A DNA stretch of 64,000 nucleotides from NCBI GenBank assembly GCA_037903355.1, contig JBAJFE010000062.1, forward strand, positions 1,240,001 to 1,304,000, given 5' to 3'. The stretch comes from Trichuris trichiura (lineage: Eukaryota; Nematoda; Enoplea; Trichinellida; Trichuridae). Made by a program: the position numbers and the translations under genes. Within the stretch, counting starts at the first letter, position 1, and each line of letters opens with the position of its first letter. This document shows, in pieces, positions 38,201 to 50,800 of this stretch. The notes beneath the pieces were generated by a model. The model saw nothing but the letters and a program-made list of their open reading frames with translations, was not told the origin of the DNA and did not search any database.

Positions 38201-38475
38201 GTTGACACTTAGACAGCCTCCTTATGCATTTAATGGGAGTATTCTCAGCCTTCCATCAATGGCTGATAACTGACTTGCCGGACAGGGTTCACAGTGAACT
38301 TGAAAAGAACTCCAGTAGTGCACAAGTGCATACTTAAAACATGTTCATGCTGCTGTGTATTTACCCAAGAAACTGGCATGCATTATACGTGGGCAAAACT
38401 GGTAAGGTTGCAATTAGGCAGCTGAACTGAGGCTTAGGCTCATTGCACGTGAGGAAGCACTCTACGCAGCCGCCT
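29232..38475. other. Long gene-poor stretch
   Basis: Upstream of the fatty acid synthase and extending 9.2 kb, I find no supportable gene. Open frames at 29215-29520 (+), 29533-29730 (+), 29612-29833 (-), 30408-30770 (+, 120 codons), 32826-33187 (-) and 34226-34561 (+) lack motifs and splice partners. The 31-38 kb part is AT-rich. It contains foldback repeat copy B and a second occurrence, near 31173, of the GGGCCC-centred palindrome seen at 3073. The promoter of the fatty acid synthase should lie just above 29231. Confidence 0.45.
35911..36116 (+). repeat. Foldback dispersed repeat, copy B
   Basis: The left arm (TGCTGACCATCCTGTTCTGC from about 35932) pairs with the right arm at about 36000-36030 (GGGCATTACAGGATGGTCAG), leaving an AT-rich loop that contains AAGCCTAAA. 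The tail matches copy A: GGCAGGCATGC, GAAACCTGCATTTTTC and GTAGGGGGAG, ending near GGATCCT. Confidence 0.65.
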
Positions 38476-39370
38476 ATGATGAAGATCCTCTTATGCACTT
38501 TCTTTGTTGCATTGATCCTGTTCGGTTTCTCAGAGGCTCAATGTGAGTAAACGTGCTGTTTATTCCATTTTTTGTTCTCCTCTCTTACAGTTGCTTTACA
38601 CCCATTTGCGAACAAGTATAACCAAGCATTCAGTGCTTTGAACATTTCAGATTTTAAGCTTAATAATTCACTGATTAATGATTAACTGAAAATTATTTGT
38701 GCGAACATTGGTGCACTAGCGCAAACCTGGCTATGGAACTTAAGACGACATGAGCTTTCCATAGTGGCATAACCTCTTGCAAAACCATCTGATCAAAGAG
38801 GATGAGGGAAACAACTTTCTCATTAATTGTGATAGTACGTCATTCTGAGCATTGTCTCTTTCTATGCCCCTCTGTCAAAACTGCTGAATGTAAGCGAAAT
38901 GACTTCAGATGAATAGGAATATTTAACAGAATGAGCCTAGCCGTACACGTCAGTTCATTCAACGTCGTGCGGTTGCAGCTAGATGTGTTTTCTATGACTA
39001 CAATTAGCAGTTTCAACAAGGGAATGTTTTTAAGTTTGTCTTAGTATATACAAACTACCTATTGCCAATTTCGCTGCTTTAAGATGGTGGATATTTGTAT
39101 CCAGCCGTAAATTTCATATACCAATGCCCGAGTGGTTTTGCCAGGCATAATGGCGCATGCATACCTATACAGTTTATACAGGTAACATCAGCAATGACGT
39201 CCAAGTTATACTTATTAATTGCACTTCAGGCGAAACCTGGTCAACCTTGTCACTCGATGACAGAATGTACAGGAGGTGCGGTCTGCGTGGGCGGCATCTG
39301 TCGCTGCCTACCAGGGCTTTTCCCTTCTCAAGGAGTTTGCATACTCCCTCCTGCCTATATGTACGGCTGA
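38476..39370 (+). CDS. Small secreted EB-like cysteine-rich protein
   Basis: Exons 38476-38542, 39084-39181 and 39230-39370 (phases 1 and 0) encode 101 residues. The first 22 (MMKILLCTFFVALILFGFSE then AQ) are a clear signal peptide. The mature part has eight cysteines: QCPSGFARHNGAC, then GQPCHSMTECTGGAVCVG and GICRCLPGLFPSQGVC. The spacing C-x5-C-x5-C-x4-C-x1-C and the GxxC/GxCxC pattern resemble the nematode EB module. Secretion into the cuticle, gut or host is possible; the sequence does not say which. Intron 2 is 48 bases, a multiple of three and without a stop, so retaining it would simply add 16 residues. AATAAA follows at 39434. Confidence 0.82.
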
Positions 39371-39433
39371 TGCGAAATTCCGTAGTATGAATATGTTGAC
39401 ATAAAGTGTTACCGCGTCGAATTTGTAGATTAA

Positions 39434-39439
39434 AATAAA
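39434..39439 (+). other. Polyadenylation signal AATAAA of the EB-like gene
   Basis: A canonical hexamer on the same strand, 64 bases after the stop. The remaining sequence to 39756 is the shared 3' flank with the convergent potassium channel gene and holds nothing else. Confidence 0.6.
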
Positions 39440-39756
39440 TTGCTTTACTTTAATCCATGTACAAAACTTTTTTCCTATAAAACTTTAGTATCCTTGCTGA
39501 TTATATCTATATCTACTGCAGGGGAGAAATGTAACCGTAGTCTTTCTTTTGTAAGAATAGTTTTAATTTTGAAATGACTACAGCACGCAAGTTGTCAAGG
39601 TGCTCCAGGAAATATTCTTGCAGAACGCCCAGTTAGCAAAGATTTTTAATTTACAAGAATATCTAAATAAAAGGACAGTAAAAAGAAAAAAATTCAACAA
39701 TAACTTAACACCAGTTTTCTGAATGCTGTGTAGTCGTCGTCTGCGGGAACCTCTGC

Positions 39757-40976
39757 TCAGACAGGCGATTCCTTTAGGACGAAAGGGGCAATGAGAAAGA
39801 ATTTGTACCTATCTTGTCTCAGTTGCGTTTTCCTTCTAGGGCGTATTTTCATTGACTTAATGCTACGGCTCGAATGCTTTCTAGTAAGAATGCCGTCTCG
39901 ATTGAAAGTCCTATTTTGGAGAATGAAAGCGTCTGATTCGTGTATCTCTTCCGGACGAAGTTTGATGTGCGCTTTGACCACTTTGAGCACCTCCGGACTA
40001 ACCGGCGTAAATAACATACTGTTGGTCACTAAATTAGCCTCGTCTCTGCTTATCGGGCTAATTATAGTGAAGTCATAGTCGTCGGGCAGACCAAACTTGT
40101 GCCTCAAAGCTGAAGCCTGTTTTGTGTTTAGTTGTTTTGGGTCTCCAATTTGAATCAATTTGCCGCCAGTTGTTCGAATGAAAGCGCTATGCTTGAATAT
40201 TTGCTCACCGACATGTAATCCACTGACAACAGCTCCTCCGACAACGTCGCGAGCGGTTTCAATTTTTTGACCAAAGTAGTGCAATTTAGTTATATATTCT
40301 GAGCCGGCGAGATCAATGCACATAGTAGTCAGCGCTAAGCCAACAACTATGTATATGATGGTAAAAAACATGTACACCTGCTCTGAGGGAACGATGTCAC
40401 CAAATCCTAAAATTACCATAAAAAGCAACTTAGCGTAAAGGCAAACAACATAAAAAACTTAAAAATTTTAATAGTAAGAATGCTTCTCGTACCTATGGTT
40501 GCCATGGTGATAAAGCAAAAGTAGAATGCATCGAAGTAGCCCCAACCTTCCCACATTTGGAAGAGCAGACCGCCAACGGCAGTGTATGAGACAAGCACGA
40601 CCATGGCCATAACAACAGGTAAATGGACGTCTGTAGAATCAGAGGAAGACTCTGAGATACTTTCAGCCTCTGCTTCCTTGTCCGAAACGCTTGACGTAGT
40701 TGATGTCTTTTTGTCAGGTAGAACGAAGTAGCGCGAATGTTTTCTTACCTAAAAGATGAGCTTTGCAGTAATTCAACGTGTATGCGCTTATAGTAATGCA
40801 ATATATATTTGCTAAGCATTAATGTAGAAATGAAAACTGTTAGCCTGTTATATATATCTACATTAATGCGTGAACAAATACTATATATATTATGTACTAT
40901 TATATATATATATAACAGTGATATATATATATATAAAAGGCTAACAGTATATAATATATATAGTATTTGTTCACGC

Positions 40977-41054
<78 letters not shown>

Positions 41055-44000
41055 TTTGTTCACGCAAGACTGCCCTATTATCAATAGCGCTGATACCTAC
41101 ACAATTTCGTTTTATCGTCATCAATTCAAAATAGCTACATATAAAATTCAATCCTCAAATGGACAGATATGATAAGAGTAAAGATTTTGATAGTTTTATC
41201 GAAACAAGCATTTACTGCACCAACAAACATTGTGGAATGGCAGTATAATCTCAGTTTTTGAAGATTTCGCCTTTTGAAGGAACTCACATAACCAATTAAT
41301 TCGTTTTACTGGAATTTTGAAGACAGCATTCTAGCATTACAGGGTGTGAGCAAGCTGTACTCAGAAGATGCTCTTGAAATGTTTCCTGAAACAACGCTGA
41401 GTGTCTTGTAAAAGTATGAATGAAAAATGGGCCTTCTTGAAGTACCACCTGATACTCAGCCACTTCCAGAAATCAGTCACGTCAGCAACTTTAAAGAGGA
41501 AAGATACGAAAATTCATTAATATAAATATCGACGCAGCATATTTATCATCTCTACATTATCAGATCCATGTATCTCTTGAAGACCAACGTAAGTTTCCCA
41601 GAATCGACAGGTAAATAAATAATAACAGATTTAATTTTCCTGCGTGAACGTGGTAATGAAACCTATCTAATCTGCTCATTCCAATAAAAGACAAGTACAC
41701 ACCTTGTTTACATGCTTGATATCTAAATAAACTTCAAGACTTCTAAAATAGTTATGAACAGTACGCTATACGGCCTAGATACTGCCGTTCTTGGATAAGA
41801 GGAACAATCTCAAGAGCCATAGTTTTGCCTGGACTTTTAAGATTTCTACATTAAATTCGCAGTTTAGCTCATGGTAGACTAGAATAATGTTCCTGGATAG
41901 AACTTAATAGTGCTCATAGGGTATACTGTCTTCAAGGCTAAACGGAAACAATTAGAACAACGGATTTGCGAACTTTACCTAGCATGGTTGAGTTACACGC
42001 AAAACCTTCTCATACGGTAAAAAAGCAGACCTGCCTGACAATATGCAAATGCGTTTTTGTTCCTTGTATTTCATGCACTTAGTTGAACAAACGTTCGCTT
42101 TGAACTTGCGTGTTTTACCCAGTCTCTCTAAAAGCAAAAGCTTTTTCCATTTCCAGCGTTTTCAACTTTTGTATGCTCAACAAATGAGGTCTTCTGCTTA
42201 CTATTAACCTGAGCTAGCTGCACACTAAAACTGTACTGCTTGTCACGCCAGCCTTTAGGCTTGACAAAACTAAACGTATAATCGCACGACCTTTCTATTA
42301 AGCCACCTTTTTAAATTAAGCTGCAAAACAGTGAGACGGATGGAACAGCAATTCTAATTTAGTAAGTTGAAAAACCTGCAAGGGCCTAACGCTCCGCTTA
42401 GCTGCAACGTAGGTAAGAGATGAAACTTTAAAGTATTACCACCACTGTTTCCTTTAGTTAGTCGGAACTATTGAACTGGAAAAGAGGGAAAGTAGCTTCC
42501 TCAACAGATGACGGGAGCTGCCAATACCAGCAGATGTCGACCCTATCTGCTCACCTGAAGAGCAACCAGTAAAGCGGAAGTCCATGATGATAAATAAGAC
42601 GCGGTTCTGATGACATTTCCTCAGTGCAGTTGATGCTTGCCACAGACGCTAGCCGTCGGTTCGAAAGTGCGCTCTGCATTTTAGTTTTAAATTTGCTCTC
42701 TTATCTTCATTTGATCAGCCGACAAACGTGCCATAATAACTTCCGGTTCAATAGCCGTTAGTTAAGCCGTTTTTGGTAACTCATATCGTAGGAGCTCGTT
42801 GAACTTCTTTAACCTGATCTGCAAGGACTGCTTTCTGGACAGCTGTTGGCAAAACTTGTAAACGCGCTGTAAAAAGCTCTAGTCAAAATTTCTTGCTTTC
42901 GTTTTCGAACAAGAAAAACGTCACCTTAAACCTAATTTATCAAAAGTGACACTGTCATTTTCTATCATCCTCTGATCATTCTTAGACAAGCGTGACTGGC
43001 AGACTTCAGTTAGCTAAACGTTGCACCAATGTGGTAACTTGTCTTTTCCCAACCATCTGTGGAAAGTGCTTCACGCTTCACTAGGCGAATTGCTTCTCCC
43101 GTTAAACACCTATGCACGGAACCATCGCGCAAAGCATACCCGCTGTCAGAAGACGCATTATTGACAGCCGAAGTTTCAAAATGGCCCCATTCGTCAGCTG
43201 CTTTGCAGCAATTGATGTTCACCTCAAATTATAGTGAAATGACCTTAGGAAAGCGTTAGTAATTTTGAAACGAACGTGAATGTACAAAGCATGTACGCAT
43301 CCAAGTCAAGCTATTCGAGATCATTTTTTGCGCTCGCTTCAAGGATACTTAGAAGAATCATTTCCGCTTTACCTTTCATTTTCGACGCAGAACGTCACTT
43401 GACAGAGTGCCTGAGCTTGAGCAAGTGAAGTGACATAACATTGAAGGCCTCTCGTTAACTGCATGTTTCAAGCTCCTCGCCATTTTCAACTCAGACAGAA
43501 TTTGGCGGTACGAAATTAATGACAGTCATTGGAATAAGGAGTAAATGTCAAAGCCCAAATGATCAAACCGAGAGACAAACCTAAAGTAGTGCTCAGTTGT
43601 CAATTTTCCTCATAAACATAAATTGTGAGTCTGAATTCGCAGATGCTCCCTAGCGACTCCTTCCAATTCATCAAACCCAGCATTCCACTAATAACGCTTA
43701 TGGAATAGACTAAAACTAATGAGAAAGTTCCAATCTATGGTTTCGAAAACTTAAGATTCACGTTCATCGTCTTATGCCGTCGTAAAGACAACAGAAGGAA
43801 TGTCAGGCGGTGCGGAAACTTTAAGCGCAGCCATATTTCAGAATTCTATCGAAGAACCGCGGAACTATGCAGAAAGTGAATATCTCTTTTCCGCGGGGTT
43901 TTGACGAAGTCAGCCTTAAGGGAATATTTTATAGGGCGCCTGTTACGCACCTGATTTTTGCACCTTTTAAATTGCCTGTACAAAAAGGTGATGAAGTCCG

Positions 44001-44802
44001 ATAGGAACTTGCCAATGTCCGCAATGGTGATCAAAAGGAGAGGAATGCCAAAAATGCCAAACACAATGCACAGCACCCGTCCTGACACAGTGCGAGGAAC
44101 CATGTTGCCGTAACCTTGAAAACACCAGACGATTTACAATGACCGGCGCCCTTCCGCTGCCCCTACCGATAGTTGTTATCACAGTGGTGGCAAAGAATAT
44201 CGCTTGCGGGAATGTCCAAATTGTTCTTTGCGTTTTGTTCAATATATCGTTGATTGTGATGTACTGTTCCTCATATGCTTCATACAGAACCGTTTCTACG
44301 AAGCGAAGTTCCCTCATGGCTTGCGTGTTCCATTCTTCAATGGTAACCCCGTTGATTTGGCTAAGATTCCACATACGCTCCAAGAATGCCACTTTTGCTT
44401 CTGCGATCGACTTTAGACTGTTGCTTCTGACCTATGAAGCACAGTAATATATACAGAACGGTCCTATCCTGAAATTAATTATTCTAATGGCTACTTGCTC
44501 TTCATGAGAAAGTTCTATAAGGTGAAATATGCCACCACCGCATACGGTGTAGATGGTCAGAAGAGCGACAAGACCAACATGAGGCAGAGTGATTTTTAGA
44601 ATCTGCAACCGAGAAAGTTTGATGGCAATTGACCAAGTTGGCTTTTGACGCTTACTCTGGCCAACTTTTGGCGAAATGTTTTGTCGTCTTCATCGTTAAC
44701 CGGAGTCATCTCCATTGCGAACAGATTCTGATCTATGACAGCCTCCGCCTTTATATTCTGACTGGCTCTCCTGGTTGCCAGAGCACCACCTGCTTGTAAC
44801 AT
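39757..44802 (-). CDS. Two-pore-domain (TWK-type) potassium channel
   Basis: Exons: 44802-44656, 44602-44495, 44431-44167, 44114-43951, 40748-40493, 40406-39757; all phases agree, giving 529 residues. A cytosolic N-terminus is followed by M1 (LPHVGLVALLTIYTVCGGGI), an extracellular cap with NLSQ and NKTQ glycosylation sites, pore 1 with TTVITTIGYGN, M2 (LCIVFGIFGIPLLLITIADI), a short acidic Ser-rich loop (about residues 229-265), M3 (VVMAMVVLVSYTAVGGLLF), pore 2 with TMATIGFGD, M4 (FFTIIYIVVGLALTTMCIDL) and a 170-residue basic C-terminal tail. Both selectivity filters are intact (TIGYG, TIGFG). Such channels carry background potassium current and set resting potential in muscle and neurons. 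The 3.2 kb intron (43950-40749) separates the two pore halves. The first half has a near-identical exon cassette at 53.5-54.4 kb. Confidence 0.92.
40812..41062. repeat. Nested AT-rich palindromes and (TA)n tract in a channel intron
   Basis: Perfect 30-base inverted arms lie at 40864-40893 and 40951-40980 (outer end TAATGCGTGAACAAATACTA), with a TA-rich 57-base spacer. A 12-base inverted pair (GCATTAATGTAG) brackets the left side, and CTGTTAGCCT near 40838 pairs with AGGCTAACAG near 40938. A (TA)n run follows (about 40981-41050) and then a third copy of AGTATTTGTTCACGCA. The structure could extrude as a cruciform or reflect amplification of a short palindromic unit. Confidence 0.85.
43010..43222 (-). 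other. Coding-like open frame inside the channel intron
   Basis: This minus-strand frame of 70 codons (NINCCKAADEWGHFET near its start) is preceded by a usable acceptor (ATTTGAG|GTG) in phase 0, the same phase as the M2 exon donor. Spliced there it would end the channel after M2. It has no known motif, and the plus strand is also open (43059-43259), so it may be chance. Confidence 0.2.
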
Positions 44803-47800
44803 GGTTTCCACTTTTTTTGGCCACTTTTTGCAAGTCGTTCTGATGGCAATCTATGACTTTCAGCCCCGACTAGCTTCAATACTCAGTTTATCCACATCTG
44901 TTCATAGGAGCGACTAGTGTGGCCATGCTCATCATCTGCCCGGGGGGAATTTCTTGCCCACTATATTCATTGAATTTGGGCGATGGTGTTATGTGAGCAT
45001 CGTATAAATTTCTGACAAAACTTTGAGGACATAGAACTGCTATGCTGGACAGCTCCTTGCTTTCGTCGACGTCATCGAATCAGCAAGAATAATATGCCAA
45101 CCGATGAACGCGCGTCAGCTGCGCTGGGCGAAAAGATAAATTATTGGCTTTTGGACTAAGCATACAACGTTTATCCAACTGTGATGCTATACAGCAAAAC
45201 TCAAATGGAAACCTTTCTCTGGCCAACTTTCCCGCCATACAAAATCATTTTGCAGGCAGAAAAAAAGTGACGCTCTTTTTCTCACTAATACCTCACCATG
45301 GTACTGGTATTTTCGGCATTGCGTTAGTATTGCTAGCTATTTTCTTCATACGTTAACGAGAAGCTTTTCTGACCAGATTCAAATAGTCGAAGGGATTGTC
45401 GTTTGCGGAACGTTGATTTCAGCTTCAAATATCACGAGAGAACATGAGACCGTCTGTTAAGACGTTCTTCATTCCTTCAGTCTCTCTAATGAAAGGCACC
45501 TATTCTACTAGCACCTTTCTTAAGAGAGGATGCGTCGCTGCTGTGAGCCTTCAGCCTCTATCAGCAAAACTGTCGATATATTTAGGCTAAGTTTTCTTTA
45601 AGATCACGTGACTGACTTTTTTGACGACGATTGCGCCTTTAAATCAGATGAAAGTCTGAAGTGTGCGCCCACTGTTGCTCACAGCTTACGATCAAGAAGC
45701 AATTGGGAAAGTTGAAGTGGTAGGCAAAGCATTTGTATGGCATGGCTAAGCGACGTGACAACTTTTCGCCGTCAAATTTCGTCGGTATTTTATTTTTCTT
45801 TATTAAGCTTTACTGCGGTCATTTCAAAATATTTGCTTGAGATCACGCGCTTTTCGCCTGTGGTTGACTTAACTGCTCGCTTTCTCTGTCTATTAATATC
45901 AAAAAAACGTGATTAATTTGGTGCGTGGTTTCGCGTTAACTAATAAACGTTCGTCGAATGAATTTAGTTCACCTGTAGGCTAAACTACGCACATAATACT
46001 ACTGGAGGCTAATTTTGTCTCGTGTTCTCGTCTTTGTCCATCTGAGCAAGTTGAGTTTTCTAAAAAAAATGTTGTCTGATAAAAAGCGTATCCTCTCACT
46101 TGAAACTTCGTCTGCAACACTTCGGAATCCCACCTCGCTTGTAAGGGCCAAATCTAATTCAGTGGACCGTTTCAGCAGAAAAGCTAGCAAATGGACGTTA
46201 ATTTAAACTCAAGTAAAGAAGAGCTTTCAAGGAAGGTGTTCAAATTAACCAAAGCTTTCAGAATGCAAAGATCAAACAGCCCAAAAAACTTTGAAATGGA
46301 TGCACGTTGCGTGCGCTAGCTTCAACGTTACTCTATTTCTAAAAGGATGCACAAATTTAGGCGTGTATCCAGAAGCCGCTATCTTCTCTTCACGGAAATC
46401 GAAAACACTTTTCAAAATCTGAGTTTCAAAACTTTTAACGCTAAAAAAGGGGTTTTGCCATGGCTTTAAACCGCACTAACTGAAGCAGGTAGCCCGTGCC
46501 GTGTGCATCAAGATCGGGGAAAAGCCCTGCCACCAGTTTTGTCTTTGCACGGTTACCATTAATGGTTTTAAAATAGAATAGCACGAGCGTATCGATCTCA
46601 TAGCTGCCTATTCAGAATATATAGGCGTAACATGTAGCCCACATGTAGAAATCACTGTTCCATTTTTGGCATCTGATCCAAAACCTTAAAGTTGTTACTT
46701 GCAACATCAAGAAGGTTTGAAACACGTATCCCAATCCATATTGATGCTTATTTATACTTCACACAAAGGGACCATTTTATAAACTTAATCAACAGTCGGA
46801 TTACTATTCATATTTACGCTATGTTCCTTATCAGTGTCTAAAAATACGTATAAATAGGATGCATTACCGCTGAAATAAAGGTGCTCTTTTCTTGAACTGA
46901 GCTTACCCTAGCTTGGATAAGCGCGAACCTTTTCAGAGCGCATGTAGTAACTTATAACGTTACTTTATGAGCTTACTGTTAATACTTTAATTACGAACAT
47001 CTCAATTTAGCTGCGAGAATTTTCAAGAGAACTTCAGAACTTCATTTGAGATTGTTTGAAAACCTAAGAAAATAGCACAGATAGCTCTACCAGATACCAA
47101 AATTGGCCGTTGCGGCAGAGTATGTCAGCCCACTTAATCTGTAGCATACAGCACGCAAATGCAGAGGGTTAAAAGGTTAAATAGTTGAATAAAACCTAAA
47201 CAGCTTTGCTTACAACTTTAAAAGGCACTTTCTGCTAACTGTGACAAAACAAGTTCATGTAATCTCAAAATGAAATTTACCCATGAAAGAGAACAACCCA
47301 TGATTCCCAATCTCTCTCAAGGGAAGGTTCCAACCATGGCAGGAATTCACAACCGTTTTAAAAGGAATTGACACTTTAAACTGAGCGAACAACAACATTT
47401 TCATTTCACCTCAACATAGATAAATGACGTACGTGCATGAGGCTGGGTTTCTTCCTTTCTGAATTCCTCATGGTGCTATGAATTTGATGTTCGACGATTT
47501 TGTCTCCTAACTATGCGGAAAGACATTCATTTTCCAAACCCTTCTGCTCTGCCACTTGTACATGCCTTCCCGCTGTTTCCTTTTAACTAAAAAACAAGGT
47601 TGAAAAGTATTTGCAGCAACCATGCTAACAAAACTGAATTTTTTATTTAAGCCGCATACTTAAATGAAGCTTAAAGCACGCTCCGAAACCAATCTCTCAT
47701 GAAGTATGACCAGTCAAGACGAGAGGGACAATAAAAAACCCAAAATAACGAAGGAACAGGAAAAGGTCAGAATGAGAATTGCGTTAGTTAATGGATACAT

Positions 47801-50800
47801 TACCATTTCTGAAAAATATGTTTTCAGTTAGTGTAATCAATGTAAGCAAGCGCAAAATCCTTAAGATCTTAGCTTAGTTTAAACGTGAAAAAATTCTTTC
47901 AGCATCAATCAGCTTCAGGTTTGTCTCATCGTATAAACTTTTATTTCCCGCAGCCATTAGTGATCCAAAAAACTAATCATTAAAAATGACCAGGCGCGCG
48001 TTCTTGTTATACGTTGGGAGCAATGGTTCATAAAACACGCAAACGAATTCTCTGATCTTAACTAGTTGCCAATTCTGAGGGCATAACCGGTATTCGGCTA
48101 AAGCTGTAATTAAAAATCCCTAACATTATTAGTACGTTACCCGTTCTACATTAAAAAGTATAAACAATGCTTATTGCTCTCTGTCCGGCTGACAAAATCG
48201 ATGAAACCATTTATAAGTTCTATTCGATTTAGAGTCGCCAATGACCAAAAGCTAGTAAACGCTGAAGACCGCTTAGACGGTGGGTAGGCTAATCACCACA
48301 AGTTTCCAAGCGAGAAATCTTTTTCTCAATGTTACTTTCTAATGAAATTTCGACCGAAAGTATTTTTCCGGAAATATTTGAATTTGCTCATACAATTCAA
48401 CTTTGACCACTCTGGTGAACTGACCATTGACGACACAGGTAACCAACATGCGATCAGTGTTCGACGCCATATCAACACAGTGTGGTCAGAGTTGTAAACA
48501 GCTCGAACAACAAATGCTCTCCAGCCAGCCTTGAAAAAATTGAGCCAAGGCCAGTACATCATTGATGGAAACGCAACGACCTTCTTGAAATGCACGTACT
48601 GTTTCTTGGCTTCCTGAACACCAGAGCATCAATGCTTACGTGGCCTGCTTCAAATGAAAAACTCTGCTGCGTTTGGCGAAGCCAGGAAAAGAATTAGTGG
48701 ACGGACCTCAAGAATGCCGTTGCGCTTTTCAGTGACGTAACAGACTAGGAGAATGCCTTTGCAACACTATGTAGCGGGGCAACATCTGTTGTACAAGTCG
48801 TTCGCTGTTTTGATAACACTATTTCGAACAAGACAGCTCTAGTAGTGATCAGCTATCGATCACCGGTTTCGTCCTAGATCATTACGTGAATGTATCAACA
48901 GCCAAGAATGAATGGCATGCATAAAGTCAGATATTGCCAGAAAGTACCTGCCAATCAAGTTTTTCATAGACGTCGTGAGGAAAAGGTTTTCCCTGTTTGT
49001 ATCACTTATACTGTTGGAGTTACTTTGAAACTCTTGCAACTACACCCTGAATTAAACTTACAACTGTTTTAACGACTTTGTCAGCCCCACCAAAAAGAAC
49101 ATCGTAAGAAGTACAGCTCTCGACTGAAGTTGGCAGCACCATACCAGACACTTTTAGCCACACTTTTGCATTAATACAAGTTAACATGCGCACAGTTGGC
49201 AATGAGTATAAGTGCGAAGAATTCAACACAGTTTGCGGGCTTCATGAGCAATTGAACTATCTAACTGCATAGCAAGAACATCAGTACGACCACGTGCAAG
49301 GAAGACTTCCGTGGCTCGTTGAAAACTAGAGGAAACATAGTTGCACTTGGTGGCATGTTGGGCGATGCACGCCTCGACTTTGACACAAATAAGAGTGTGT
49401 TCCGAAAATTATATCTCCTTATCGTACTTTCCAAGAGGTTTCTACCCATGAATGCTTAAAGCATACCATGTTACTGAGCGTATTTTAAAACACGATTTTC
49501 ATGTTTGAAGACACAGTAAAAACCTTTTAACGTATTGACAAAAATATTAGTAAAATGAAGCTTTAAAATTGACATCATTCCTTAAAGCGCCGAGGTTAAG
49601 ACCTTCCTGCCCCTCTAATATACTAATACCGGCAGTCAGTCTAGTCAACAGAAAGGGCTCAGTTTCTCGTCCAAGGAGACTACAACTTAGCCATCCCAAA
49701 GAATAGCATATAAATTAATTTAAATTTTCATTTAACATTGTAGATTCAAATGTCAGTTAAGACACTGAAGTCTTTCGCCTAAACTCACAGAAATAAAGCA
49801 GTAAACTATTCCAAGAACGTTCACGGTGCTTTTGCATATTTAACTACCGCGTGTGGTGGAACTGATCGCTGAGAGTAAGCATCATTCAAAACTGCTTTCC
49901 TTTTATGTTTTATTTCTGAAGAGAGGAACATATGGTCTTGTGATGGAATTTCGGGGTTATCAATGCTTGAGGATATGGTTTTTAAGGGTCCTTTGAAAAT
50001 TCGTAACTTTTCATGCAAGCTGGAAATCTCTGTTATACAATAAACACGCAGAAATATATAACAGAGTATCAGGGTTGACCTTACCCCATCAGCGTAACGC
50101 AGTGAAAAACGTTTGTTTTTACAACGGATATCAATATGTACAGAAATTCACGTGCTTGATCCCTTTTCAACGGTTGTTACACGTGCCATGGGAAGAGCTT
50201 CTTGCCTTCCATATCGATATCTTTCGTTGCGTTTTGTGCGAATATATTACGTTGAAGATGGGGTACAACAACTTCAATGCCGACCGCTTTGTTATACTTC
50301 TTTGTGCACAATAAACCGCTTCAACCTCTTCAAAAGATTGTGGAGTTAACAAAGTCATTTACTATTTCTGTTTTAAGCAAATGAGTATTATGGGAAGTGC
50401 AACATAAGCGTCCGTCAGAGTAGGTCAATTTAATAGAGGAATGCATCCCGAAAGTTAATTGAACATTGCTCGAGCAAAGCTTTATGGCAGACAAAGTTCA
50501 TATTGTTCGAAATCTGATTTCCGTACCACACATTATTTAAAACTGAGCAGTGTCTTACATATCTGATTAAAATTGCCCACATGCTGCTTACCTCCATGCC
50601 TCCGTCGGTGGAATTTATTTATCGCGTTTCTTTCGTCTTTTGAAATAGAAAGTGACTTTTGAGAACATTTTTGGAGCGTTAGCAAGCCTTTACAACTGTT
50701 CCTTACATAACCTAGCATGATGACCTGTTGGAAAATATCGCCACACGGGTAGCTGCAACAGAGGGCAGCACATTCACTGGGAAGTGCGAAGCTTGGGTAA

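Noticed and set aside
31000..38400. Possible hidden gene or long non-coding RNA in the AT-rich gap
   Set aside because: No run of coding-like frames, splice chains or structured RNA could be supported by eye.
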